Source: Chloroflexota bacterium
GTDB lineage: Bacteria > Chloroflexota > Limnocylindria > P2-11E
Direction: 5' to 3'
Assembly: GCA_005889405.1 (NCBI GenBank)
Contig: VBFY01000060.1
Location: forward strand, 1 to 64,000
DNA: 64,000 nt
Part shown: positions 27,246 to 35,326 of the stretch, in pieces
How positions within the stretch are numbered: the stretch's first letter is position 1
Layout: every line of letters begins with the position of its first letter
Program-made: the position numbers and the translations under genes
Notes under the pieces: model-generated
What the model was told of the DNA's origin: nothing
The model's input: only the letters and a program-made list of their open reading frames with translations
Database searches by the model: none

Positions 27246-28357
27246 CTGCGCTCCGAGCGGACGCCGCGTCCCGCCGTCCGATCGGACCGGAGGCTGAGGC
27301 TCATGCATCTCACCGGATTGCCGATCGCGAGACTGTTGGCCGGCACGTCGGCGGTCACCCTGCTTCCGGCCGAGATCACCGAGCCCGATCCGATGGTCAC
27401 GCCTGGGTCGATGCTCGCCCCATGCGCGATCCACACGTCGGAGCCGATGACGACCGGGCCCGTTCGATCGCCCGTCCGATCCGAGACGCGCACGAAGGAA
27501 CCGAACTGGCAGCGCTCGCCGATCGTCACCGAGCGCGAGACGGTCACCGACACGCCGTAGTTGAAGATCGTGCCCGCGCCGATCTCGAGCGCTCCACCCC
27601 GTGCGCAGACCAAACCGGTCGGGATCATCCCGCCGAGCAGGACGGCATTCGAGCCGACGCGGATGCTGCCTTCGTTCACGACGGCGACCGGTCCGCCGGC
27701 GCGCACGTGCGTTCCGAGCGTGCAGGTCCGCAGGTACCACGCCGCGCGGATGATGTCGGCCGCCGCGCGCACCTTTCCGATGACCGAACGAGCGGGAACG
27801 ATCGAACGGTCGTGCGCCACGGGCATGCGCTCCGCGCCATCGCCTGTCCGGCTCGACGCGGATGATGGCTGAGCTGCCCCGAATCGCCGCGACACGACCG
27901 CGCCCGGCGGCACGACCGCGCCGCTCTCGATCGATGCCCCCGGCAGCAGGATGGCGCGCTCGCCGATGAATGCCCCGGCGCCGACGACCACCGGGCGCGA
28001 CGGCGGGAGGCGATGCTCTCCGTCCAGCGGATGGAAGTGGTTGTCCATGATCTTGCAGAAGGCTCCGAGGGTCGCACCGGCGCCGATCGTGATGCGCGCG
28101 ATGGCCTCGAGGGACGCGCCCGACTCGATCCGGACATCTCGGCCGACCCGGATCTCGGCGCCACTCGTGGCGTGTAGCTCGATCGGCGCGGACCGCGCGT
28201 CGAGGACGACGTCCTCGTCGACGATCACGTCACCCTGGCCGTGGATCCAGACCTTTCCGAGCACACGGACCGATCGCGCGAGTGACGGCCTGCGACCGAG
28301 GGCGAAGTGACGCACCAGTCCGACCGAGTGGCGACGGAGCGGCGTGGCTGCGCTCAT
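27242..28357 (-). CDS. Tandem left-handed beta-helix acyltransferase (two domains fused)
   Basis: A 371-aa protein with two hexapeptide-repeat domains in one chain. The first (about 30-165) contains DVIVDEDVVLDARS, RITIGAGATLGAFCKIMDNHFHPLDG and GERAILLPGASIESGAVVPPG. The second (about 190-355) contains IRVGSNAVLLGGMIP, VTIGERCQFGSFVRVSD, GSDVWIAHGASIDPGVTIGSGSVISAG and a closing ANSLAIGNPVR. Each domain alone would be a WbbJ/NeuD-type acetyltransferase. The pair may act on two positions or form a pseudo-trimer. It follows the SGNH gene and precedes the ACP gene with 4-bp overlaps. Confidence 0.85.
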   Translation of the reverse strand: MSAATPLRRHSVGLVRHFALGRRPSLARSVRVLGKVWIHGQGDVIVDEDVVLDARSAPIELHATSGAEIRVGRDVRIESGASLEAIARITIGAGATLGAFCKIMDNHFHPLDGEHRLPPSRPVVVGAGAFIGERAILLPGASIESGAVVPPGAVVSRRFGAAQPSSASSRTGDGAERMPVAHDRSIVPARSVIGKVRAAADIIRAAWYLRTCTLGTHVRAGGPVAVVNEGSIRVGSNAVLLGGMIPTGLVCARGGALEIGAGTIFNYGVSVTVSRSVTIGERCQFGSFVRVSDRTGDRTGPVVIGSDVWIAHGASIDPGVTIGSGSVISAGSRVTADVPANSLAIGNPVRCMSLSLRSDRTAGRGVRSERR

Positions 28358-29106
28358 GCGCCCTCGGCGAGGGGTGCGAGCACGCCGATCAGCTCCCGCG
28401 CGATCCTCATGCGCGCTGGCGCGGTCAGGTGTCCACCGTCTGTCGTATAGCCGGGCACGAGCGCGGCGATCGGCCGTCCGTGGAGGAGGTGCAGCTCGCG
28501 GGCACCGTCCGGCGCCATCGATTCGGCACTCGCGAGGTCGAACAGCGGCTCCCTCCCCGCGTACGCCCGACGCATGAGACCGTTGAACTCCTCGCGACGC
28601 TCGTTATCGGCGAGAGCCTCGGGGACGCGCCGGAGGAGTCCGCTCACCGCCGCGCGGGCGCCGGCCGGGACCACGGTCAGCGGTGCGGTGACGTGCACGA
28701 ACGTCGCGCGCCGATATGCCTCCCGCAGGCCACGGATCGTTCGGTCGTACGACCGGAACAGCCACGCGGCGTCCGTCCGTGCGGTGATGTCCGAGTAGCA
28801 GAACTTGAGCATCACGATGTCCGCGGACGGCCCGATGCCGCCACGGAGCAGGCCCTCGAAATGCCGCAGCTTGCGAGCGGGATCGCCGTTCGCGGAGAGC
28901 AGGGCGTGCCCGAACGCGCGCTGCGGTAGATAGTCCCCCGTCTCGAGCACACGAAGGGTCTCGTCGCCCTCGTTCGCGGCGATAGCGCGCACACCATCCA
29001 ACAGATCCGCGCCGACGGAACGGTGCGCGAAGAAGATCCGCAGCCGCGCGAGCCGTTCGAGGTCGCCCTGCAGTCCAGGCTCGCGGCTCGTTGCCAGCGC
29101 GTTCAC
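28354..29106 (-). CDS. SGNH/GDSL-like hydrolase or O-acyltransferase accessory protein
   Basis: A 250-aa protein without a signal peptide. FFAHRSVGADLLDGV holds the probable block I nucleophile Ser, IVMLKFCYSDI lies in the block II/III region, and the DGGHLTAPARM motif supplies the Asp-x-x-His of block V. Starts at GTG 29106, overlapping the upstream stop (GTGA). Cytoplasmic SGNH enzymes in EPS operons usually add or remove acyl groups on intermediates. The direction here is unknown. Confidence 0.72.
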   Translation of the reverse strand: MNALATSREPGLQGDLERLARLRIFFAHRSVGADLLDGVRAIAANEGDETLRVLETGDYLPQRAFGHALLSANGDPARKLRHFEGLLRGGIGPSADIVMLKFCYSDITARTDAAWLFRSYDRTIRGLREAYRRATFVHVTAPLTVVPAGARAAVSGLLRRVPEALADNERREEFNGLMRRAYAGREPLFDLASAESMAPDGARELHLLHGRPIAALVPGYTTDGGHLTAPARMRIARELIGVLAPLAEGA

Positions 29107-31781
29107 TCGACACTCCGGAGGATGCCTTCCGTCGGACGCGCGCTGCGTTGGAGGGCGAGGCGAATGGTCCGCAGGTACTGCACTCGCTGACGCGGCCAGC
29201 GGTAACGCTCGTTCCGCGCCGCCGCTCGCGCGACGAGCTGCGCGCGCCGCTCGGGATCGTGATACAGGCTTCGGATACCGCGCGCGAGGTCGGCCGGATC
29301 GCCCGAGTCGAACATCTCGAAGCTGTCGTCGCCGAAGTACGCCTGCACCGCGCTCGTACGCGATACCAAAGCCGGCTTCCGCATGGTGACGAAGTCGAAC
29401 ATCTTGTTGCAGTGCGTGATGTCGCGGAAGGCGTCGCGTTTCATCGCGACGACACCGGCGTCCGCTGCCGCGATGGCGCGCACGAGATCCTCGAGCGAGA
29501 CCCAGCCCATGCTGAACGAGACCCGGTCGTCGACCTGCCGCAGGGCCGCCAGTCGCTCGAGGTATGGGCGGTACGTGCCGCCACCGATCAGCTGCACCGC
29601 GAGCGCGGGGATCTCGTCGCGCAGGAGCGCGACCGCCTCGATGAGCGTGTCGAGCCCGTAGCGCTCCTCCATGGTGCCGTGGCAGATCAGCACGAATTTG
29701 CCGTCTGACCGCGGCGGCACGGTGAAGCGCTCGGGATCGAAGACCTTCTCGTCCGACGCGTTGAGGACCACGTCGATGCGGCCTTCGTCCGACCCACGCC
29801 GCACAAAGGCTTCGCGCATCTGCTCGGTGCAGGTGATCGCCTGCGAGGCGAACGCGACGCTGAGCCGCTCGACCGATCCGAGCATCCGCACCGCGGGGTG
29901 CGTGAGCGAGGTCTTGAACTTCGATGAGAAGAATTCCGGCATCGCCTCGGCGAGATGCAGGAGCACCGGCGTGCCGGTCAGCTTCGGCACGATCGCCGCG
30001 AAGACGAGCGAGTCGGGCGGCGTGTTCACCTGCACGAGGTCATAGGGCCGGCGGATATGCAGGGCGCTCAGGTACGCGCCGGCGAGGACGAGGAAGGCGC
30101 CGTACTCGTAGAGGTAGCGGCGCATACCACCGCGTACGTGGCTCAGCGGCAGGCGACGGATGGTGAGCGCTCCGGTGCGTTCGAAGCGCGCCTCGCCGCT
30201 CCGGCGCATGCAGAGCACGTCCACCTCGAAGCCGTCACCCAGAAGCGCGTCGACCTCGCGGCGCAGCAGCGGATCGTTGTCGTAGTAGAGCTGCCGGATG
30301 ACACAGATCCGCGGCGCCCGACGCGTCGGTCCGCCTTCCGGTACACGGGTGCGCCGGCGCGGCGGGACGAGCGTCGCCGCGAGCCGGAGGTCGTCGATGG
30401 GCAGCGCCTGCAGCAGCACGCATCCGAGACCGAAGACCAGGATCCCCAGTGGAGCACTCAGGACGAGCGGCGCATCGGCGAAGGGCAGGAGGGCGAGACC
30501 GGCGATGGCGCCGGCGGCGAGCGTGCGCGCCATGCGTCCGCCGGTCAGGTTGATGAGACCGGGGGGCGCCGCGACGACGAGCGCGCCGAGCAGGAAGAGC
30601 TCCGTCACCGAGGTGATCGCCGCCGCGCCCTCGATACCGAGGATCGGGATGGCGATGATGTTCGCCGCGAAGTTGAGGACCGCGGCGAGCGACGCGATCA
30701 CCAGCAGCCGTCGCTCGAGGTGCAGCGCGAAGAGCGCCGCGCCCAGCACCGAGTTCACGTAGAGGAACAGCAGCCCCGGCGCCAGGAGGCGCAGTGCGCT
30801 CGCCGCGGGCGCGTACGCGGGAAGCGGATACAGCACGCCGATGATCGATGGCGCGAGGGCGGTGAGGAGGACGAACGCGAGCATGCCGGCCAGCAGCAGA
30901 TACAGGAGCGTCTTCTCGACCGCCGGCCGGAGCGCCGCGACCGAGACATCGGAGAGGCGCGAGTACATCGGGTAGAGGACCGTTCCGCAGACGATCGCCG
31001 GCACGATGGACGCGGCGCTGAAGAGGCGATACGCGGCGGCGTAGTGACCGAGGCTCTCACGCGGGGTCATGCGTTCGACGAGCGCCATATCGGCGTTGAA
31101 GTAGAACGTCCCCACGATCCAGTAGAGGCCGATCGGGATCACTGACCCAAAGAGCGCGGTGGTCGCGGCGATATCGATCCGCGGCCGCAGGACGCCCGAT
31201 CCCCGGAGCGCGAGGACCAGCAGGCAGACCGCGAGCGCGGCCGACAGCGCGTACACGACGGCGACGGACACGACGCCGAAGCCCGCCTGCAGGACCGCGA
31301 TCCCGAACACCGCCGCGGCGACCCGCTGCAGCGCGTTCGCGATCGTGGGGATCAGGAAATGCTCGTTGCCCTGGAGGAACGCGGCCAGCGCGCCGGCGAC
31401 CCCCACGAAGAGAAGCGAATCGACGAGGACGAGGATCGTCGCCTGGAGCTCGGCCTCGTAGCCGAGCACGACGGTGAGCGCCCAGGCGGTCGGGAGCGCG
31501 ACGAGCCAGAGGCCGGCGCGCACCGCCAGCGCCGGCCAGAGCACGGTGGCCGCGCCGGCGCCCTTCTGAGCCACCGCGCGCGTGACATGCGTCGCGACGC
31601 CGAAGTCGATGACGATCGCGAAGAACGCGGAGTAGCTGAGCGCGAGCGACAGCTCGCCGAACCGCGCCGGACCGAGGAGGCGCGCCTGCGCGAGCACGAA
31701 CAGGAAGGTCGCGATCCACGTGACCGCCTGGCCACTGGACACGATCGCGATGTTCTTCAGGAGGACGCGGACGCTGTTCAT
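29103..31781 (-). CDS. Wzx-type flippase fused to a GT4-like glycosyltransferase
   Basis: A single 892-codon frame with no internal stop. Residues 1 to about 460 are a MATE/MVF-like polysaccharide flippase (NIAIVSSGQAVTWIATFLFVLAQARLLGP, then about 12-14 hydrophobic helices) that would move lipid-linked repeat units across the membrane. Residues from about 485 are a GT-B glycosyltransferase: RICVIRQLYYDNDPLLRREV start, VQVNTPPDSL, a donor domain with KFVLICHGTMEERYGLDTLIEAV, and DAGVVAMKRDAF...NKMFDFVTMRKPAL. The linker has no ATG/GTG/TTG near the glycosyltransferase start, so this is a true fusion. ATG 31781 overlaps the wzy stop as ATGA. Confidence 0.88.
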   Translation of the reverse strand: MNSVRVLLKNIAIVSSGQAVTWIATFLFVLAQARLLGPARFGELSLALSYSAFFAIVIDFGVATHVTRAVAQKGAGAATVLWPALAVRAGLWLVALPTAWALTVVLGYEAELQATILVLVDSLLFVGVAGALAAFLQGNEHFLIPTIANALQRVAAAVFGIAVLQAGFGVVSVAVVYALSAALAVCLLVLALRGSGVLRPRIDIAATTALFGSVIPIGLYWIVGTFYFNADMALVERMTPRESLGHYAAAYRLFSAASIVPAIVCGTVLYPMYSRLSDVSVAALRPAVEKTLLYLLLAGMLAFVLLTALAPSIIGVLYPLPAYAPAASALRLLAPGLLFLYVNSVLGAALFALHLERRLLVIASLAAVLNFAANIIAIPILGIEGAAAITSVTELFLLGALVVAAPPGLINLTGGRMARTLAAGAIAGLALLPFADAPLVLSAPLGILVFGLGCVLLQALPIDDLRLAATLVPPRRRTRVPEGGPTRRAPRICVIRQLYYDNDPLLRREVDALLGDGFEVDVLCMRRSGEARFERTGALTIRRLPLSHVRGGMRRYLYEYGAFLVLAGAYLSALHIRRPYDLVQVNTPPDSLVFAAIVPKLTGTPVLLHLAEAMPEFFSSKFKTSLTHPAVRMLGSVERLSVAFASQAITCTEQMREAFVRRGSDEGRIDVVLNASDEKVFDPERFTVPPRSDGKFVLICHGTMEERYGLDTLIEAVALLRDEIPALAVQLIGGGTYRPYLERLAALRQVDDRVSFSMGWVSLEDLVRAIAAADAGVVAMKRDAFRDITHCNKMFDFVTMRKPALVSRTSAVQAYFGDDSFEMFDSGDPADLARGIRSLYHDPERRAQLVARAAARNERYRWPRQRVQYLRTIRLALQRSARPTEGILRSVE

Positions 31782-33292
31782 CGAACTGCCGCGGGGCTCG
31801 TCCGCACCTGATCCCGCAGATAGGCGGTCAGGCCCAGCATCACGCCGAGCACGATCATGTTCCGGCTGTACGTCAGGCCGAGATCCACCGACGAGAAGAC
31901 GACCTGGATCGTGATGAGGAGCACCGGCACGAGGGCGAGCAGCTTCATCTCGGTCGTCGCAAGACGCTTGAACAGCGACGCGGCGACGATGGCGCTCTGG
32001 GAGACGAGTGCCCAGAACGCGACGAACCCGGCGATGCCCGCCTTCAGCCAGACCCAGAGGACCGCGTCGTGGGTCATGTAGCGCCAGTAGACGAAGTTCG
32101 AGAGCTCCGGAGGCTCTCGCAGGAAGAGATACTGCTGACCCAGACCGACGCCGGTCAGCGGCACCTGCTTCAGCGTGTACGCGATGTTCGCGTTCTCGAG
32201 CTCGCGCCACCAATTGGACGAGAGATCGCGAGCGTTGAGCGACGTCGGATCGATCGCGCCCTTGAGCGCGCGGATCGGCTGCGCCAGCAACCCCTGTTGG
32301 TCCCAGGCGATGACCGCGTAGACGAGGAAGCACGCGAACGCGGAGCCGAACAGCAGGAGCGTGCGGCGCGGCTGTGCCGACGCGAGCAGGACAGCGAGCA
32401 CGACGAATGCCGCGGCCATCGCGATGAACGCGACCCGCCTCTGCGTGAGCAGATCGGTGACGATCACGATCGGAGTGGTCAGGTAGAGAGCGGTCGCGAA
32501 ACGCGACCGAAGGCCGAGGACGAATGCGCCGACCGCCAGGGCGAGAAGCAGGTCGAGGAACACGACGTCCTCGTGCGCGGTGACGGCCTCGAGCCAGATC
32601 GGCCCGTTCGTCATCTCGATGTAGTTGAAGACACCCTGCACGGCCTTGACCGCGATGAGGACCACGAGCAGCCGCACCAGGATCGACACGTGACGCGGGT
32701 CGCGAACGAGATTGACGGTGAGCAGATACGTGACGCACAGGTACAGCGGGCCGCGCAGCTCGGCCAGCGCGGCGCTCAGGTTCCAATCGCCGCCTCGCGC
32801 GATGCCGACCCCCAGGCCGACACCGAAGAACGCGCCGTACGCGAGGATCGGCCAGCCGACCGGGCCGAGACGTCCCGGCTCGTTCGCGCGAACGACGCGC
32901 CGCAGCAGCCATGCGACGAGGGTGAGGATCACGAGCAGGTCGGCCGCGCTGAGCCGCAGCGGGATCGGGGAGTAGCCGGAGACGTTCTGGAAGAAGTGCA
33001 GCTGCCCGGTGATCGGCTCGAGACCGGCGATCCCCCACTCCTCGAGCAGCAGTGCGGCCGCGAACAGCGCGTACAGACCCAGACGCGGCCACACCAGGAG
33101 GACGAGTCCCGCGAGAGCGCCCACGAACGGGAGGACGAAGTACGGAGAGCCCTCCGTCGCCACGACCGCGGCGGCATACCCGACGGTGATGGCGCCGAGA
33201 CCGGCCATGACCAGCCCGCGTCTCACCATCGCGGCGCGCGCGAGCGCGTCCGCGCTCCGCCACGCGCCCGTGGAGTACGCCGAGATGGTCAC
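31778..33292 (-). CDS. O-antigen ligase/polymerase-like membrane protein (Wzy/WaaL family)
   Basis: A 504-aa protein with about 11-12 hydrophobic segments and one large loop at about 345-415 (NARDLSSNWWRELENANIAYTLKQVPLTGVGLGQQYLF, given here in parts as GVGLGQQYLF and YMTHDAVLWVWLKAG). That loop pattern is typical of the O-antigen ligase superfamily. It would polymerise or ligate the exported repeat units at the outer face. It follows the 50-aa membrane protein gene with a 4-bp overlap and precedes the flippase fusion. Confidence 0.85.
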   Translation of the reverse strand: MTISAYSTGAWRSADALARAAMVRRGLVMAGLGAITVGYAAAVVATEGSPYFVLPFVGALAGLVLLVWPRLGLYALFAAALLLEEWGIAGLEPITGQLHFFQNVSGYSPIPLRLSAADLLVILTLVAWLLRRVVRANEPGRLGPVGWPILAYGAFFGVGLGVGIARGGDWNLSAALAELRGPLYLCVTYLLTVNLVRDPRHVSILVRLLVVLIAVKAVQGVFNYIEMTNGPIWLEAVTAHEDVVFLDLLLALAVGAFVLGLRSRFATALYLTTPIVIVTDLLTQRRVAFIAMAAAFVVLAVLLASAQPRRTLLLFGSAFACFLVYAVIAWDQQGLLAQPIRALKGAIDPTSLNARDLSSNWWRELENANIAYTLKQVPLTGVGLGQQYLFLREPPELSNFVYWRYMTHDAVLWVWLKAGIAGFVAFWALVSQSAIVAASLFKRLATTEMKLLALVPVLLITIQVVFSSVDLGLTYSRNMIVLGVMLGLTAYLRDQVRTSPAAVR

Positions 33293-33441
33293 AGGAACAT
33301 CTCGAGGACGTGGAAGCTCACGGCGGCGGAGGCGATGACCAGGCTGATCGCGAGCGCCCGGCCATCGCTAACGCGGCCGCGCGTCAGGCCGATGATGGCA
33401 CCGGCCGCGACGATGACGATCGCCAGCCCTGCGTGACTCAT
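33289..33441 (-). CDS. 50-aa membrane microprotein in the polysaccharide operon
   Basis: The frame MSHAGLAIVIVAAGAIIGL...VSFHVLEMFL encodes 50 residues with two hydrophobic helices (about 4-19 and 30-48) separated by a short basic turn (TRGRVSDGR). Its ATG (33441) overlaps the stop of the ATPase gene and its TGA overlaps the wzy start, each by 4 bp, exactly like the neighbouring genes. That is the main evidence that it is translated. Function unknown; it could be a small partner of Wzz or Wzy. Confidence 0.65.
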   Translation of the reverse strand: MSHAGLAIVIVAAGAIIGLTRGRVSDGRALAISLVIASAAVSFHVLEMFL

Positions 33442-34067
33442 CCGACGCGGAAGGCGCCCCAGTCGCCGGCCCGATCGCGGGTCCGGTTGAGGATCAGCTG
33501 CGGTGGTCGCTCCGCCCCGACCTCGGCCATCGCCCGCCGGATGAGCGCGACTGGAGTCACCGCGCGCCGCAGCACCAGATATGACTGATCGACGCTGTTC
33601 GCCCAGGGCACGACAAGCGACGGCGCCACCATCACGGGCGAGAGGTCGATCACGACCTTGGCGTAGGTCCGCTCGGCCTCCGCGAGAACGGCGGAGAGCC
33701 GGCCGAGCGGCGGCGGCTCTGCCCCGGGCTGACCGGCGGGAAGGAAGGAGAGTCCCCGTCGCGCCGTGCGAACGATCGCGCGCTCCAGAGCGACGCCGTC
33801 GCGGAGGCATTCGGCGAGTCCGGGCCCCGCGGATCGGTCGGCGTCCTCGGTCAGAGAGGGATGCAGCCAGTTCGCATCGACCAGGAGCACCGCGGTCGTC
33901 GAGTCGAAAGCCGCGAGGGACAGGGCCATTCCCAGCGCGACCGTGGTCGTTCCTTCTTTGTGAAGCGTGCTCGTGACGGCAAGGGTTCGTATCGGCGACG
34001 TACTCGCATGCACCCGCGCCGCGACGCCATCGAAGAGCGCCGTGATCGCTGTCGACTCGATCATCAC
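33438..34067 (-). CDS. Degenerate CpsD/BY-kinase-like P-loop ATPase
   Basis: A 209-aa protein with the order of a capsular tyrosine kinase cytoplasmic domain: [24 protein letters not shown], Walker A' VLLVDANWLHPSL, and the VVIDLSPVMVAPS region. The Walker A normally reads PGEGKST; here it is HKEGTTT, lacking the phosphate-binding Lys. There is no C-terminal tyrosine cluster (it ends WGAFRVG). It is therefore probably not an active kinase and may act as a structural or regulatory partner of the Wzz protein encoded just upstream, with which it overlaps by 4 bp. Confidence 0.8.
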   Translation of the reverse strand: MMIESTAITALFDGVAARVHASTSPIRTLAVTSTLHKEGTTTVALGMALSLAAFDSTTAVLLVDANWLHPSLTEDADRSAGPGLAECLRDGVALERAIVRTARRGLSFLPAGQPGAEPPPLGRLSAVLAEAERTYAKVVIDLSPVMVAPSLVVPWANSVDQSYLVLRRAVTPVALIRRAMAEVGAERPPQLILNRTRDRAGDWGAFRVG

Positions 34068-35116
34068 GCCGCTCCCTTCATCGCCTTGGGTGGTTCGGAG
34101 TCGAACGTGAGCGCGGCGAGGGCGCCGCGGAGATCGCGCTTCCCGCGTCCGCGACGCCGAGCGCGGACCTGTGGGATCGATGCCGCGACGATCGGCGCGC
34201 CTAGGCGCTCGAGATCCGCTTCGCTGGCCACGCTGGCCGTCAGTAGCGTGCCGACGATGATCAGCAGCGCGACCAGGGTGACCGCGCCCACCATCATCAC
34301 GCCGAACACGAGCACGGCTTGCCGGAGGCCACCGGAAGGCTGCTGCTGGACCTGGGGCGCGTCGATGACCTGCACGTCGGTGCTCTGACCGAGCTGCAGC
34401 AGCGTCGCCACGATGGCCGCCCGGTCGATGGCCGCGCGCAGGTCATCCACGCGCGCCTGCGCCAGATCGGATGACGTCCGAAGCTGCTGTTGGCGGTAGC
34501 TGTCAGCGGCGTTGAGTGGCGCCGCGTGCAGCGAGTTGAACTCGTCGAGGTCCTGCTGCGCGCGTGCCGACTTCTGTTGCGCGAGCTCGAATTCCTTCGA
34601 ATACAGCGTCGAGGTCACGCTTGCCGACGCGATGCTCGCCGATGCTGCGCGCTCATCGCGGACTGCCACCGCGGCGGCGACCATCTCGAATGCGATGGTC
34701 GGCGCGGGCGCGCGGAACGACACGCGCACGAGATTGGTCCCGAGCGCCTGCACCTTGAAGCGCTTCCGGATGTCATCGACGTAGGTCAGCGGGTCTCGCG
34801 CCGTCGCCAGGTCCGCCTTGAGAGAGGTCCGGTCGACGACCTCGATGAGGAAGGCCTGGGTCTGGACGAGCTGGCCGAACGCCTCGGCGTACTCGCTCCC
34901 GGGCGTCAGGAAGTTGGGGACGCTCGGCACGTCGGTCATTACCGCGTGCACCTGCAGAAGCTCCTGGGAGTTGCGCTGCACCCAGATCGTCGCGCTCGAC
35001 TCGAAGGTCCCGCTGTACTCGGTATACGCAGCGGCGGAACCCGAAACCGCGAGCACCGCGACGACGGCGACGATCGCCCATAGGTAGTTCCGGGCCGTGT
35101 AAACGTACCGCTGCAT
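34064..35116 (-). CDS. Wzz-type polysaccharide chain-length/export protein
   Basis: A 350-aa membrane protein with helices at about 12-32 and 275-300 flanking a long extracytoplasmic region. This holds the Wzz beta part (ATIWVQRNSQELLQ, RFKVQALGTNLVRVSFRAP) and a coiled-coil helix (SKEFELAQQKSARAQQDLDEF, then YRQQQLRTSSDLAQARVDDL). A short basic cytoplasmic tail follows (QVRARRRGRGKRD). It is the first gene of the eleven-gene minus-strand operon. ATG 35116 has GAGGG just upstream and a TCTCAA-repeat promoter at 35158-35202. Confidence 0.88.
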   Translation of the reverse strand: MQRYVYTARNYLWAIVAVVAVLAVSGSAAAYTEYSGTFESSATIWVQRNSQELLQVHAVMTDVPSVPNFLTPGSEYAEAFGQLVQTQAFLIEVVDRTSLKADLATARDPLTYVDDIRKRFKVQALGTNLVRVSFRAPAPTIAFEMVAAAVAVRDERAASASIASASVTSTLYSKEFELAQQKSARAQQDLDEFNSLHAAPLNAADSYRQQQLRTSSDLAQARVDDLRAAIDRAAIVATLLQLGQSTDVQVIDAPQVQQQPSGGLRQAVLVFGVMMVGAVTLVALLIIVGTLLTASVASEADLERLGAPIVAASIPQVRARRRGRGKRDLRGALAALTFDSEPPKAMKGAA

Positions 35117-35157
35117 CCCTCAATCCCCCTCAATACCCGTCAGATGGCCGCGACCCG

Positions 35158-35202
35158 ACGCTAGGGGCCAAAGATTGAGACGGCGTAAAGGCGCCGTTGA
35201 GA
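35158..35202 (-). promoter_or_regulatory. TCTCAA-repeat promoter, site C (wzz operon)
   Basis: On the minus strand TCTCAA occurs at 35202-35197 and 35180-35175, exactly 22 bp (two 11-bp turns) apart. After 11 bp comes TAGCGT (35163-35158), a TANNNT -10, then CGG. The 15-base frame TCTCAA-N11-TAGCGTCGG is shared with site D. It would drive the polysaccharide operon with a leader of about 35 nt. Confidence 0.6.
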
Positions 35203-35241
35203 TTCGTGTAGGCAAACACTCGTGCGGAAGCCGTGTTCGTC

Positions 35242-35326
35242 GCCCTCACAGCCTCACAGCGAGTGAGGGCTTAATACCGGCGGCCCACCTCGCTCAACCC
35301 GCGGAGGGCTTCATAGCGAGCGAGGT
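35242..35326 (+). repeat. Two inverted repeats before the acetyltransferase operon
   Basis: An 8-bp inverted repeat GCCCTCAC (35242-35249)/GTGAGGGC (35263-35270) is followed by a perfect 9-bp one, ACCTCGCTC (35287-35295)/GAGCGAGGT (35318-35326). The second ends on the first possible start codon of the rightward operon, so it could shade translation initiation. I tried to match known riboswitches and found no convincing consensus. Confidence 0.4.

Noticed and set aside
31782..33263. Upstream extension of the flippase-glycosyltransferase frame to 1386 codons.
   Set aside because: The extra part overlaps the Wzy gene in another frame and is Arg-rich shadow sequence; the ATG at 31781 with the 4-bp overlap is the real start.
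22481..35116. A full exosortase/PEP-CTERM system, because the ligase and amidotransferase resemble exosortase-associated ones.
   Set aside because: No exosortase-like multi-helix Cys/Arg/His protein and no PEP-CTERM tails are visible in the window.
35200..35290. Possible cyclic-di-GMP-I riboswitch because of a GGCAAAC string before a stem.
   Set aside because: The required GACGCAAAGCC core and second stem with receptor are not found; it was kept only as a pair of inverted repeats.
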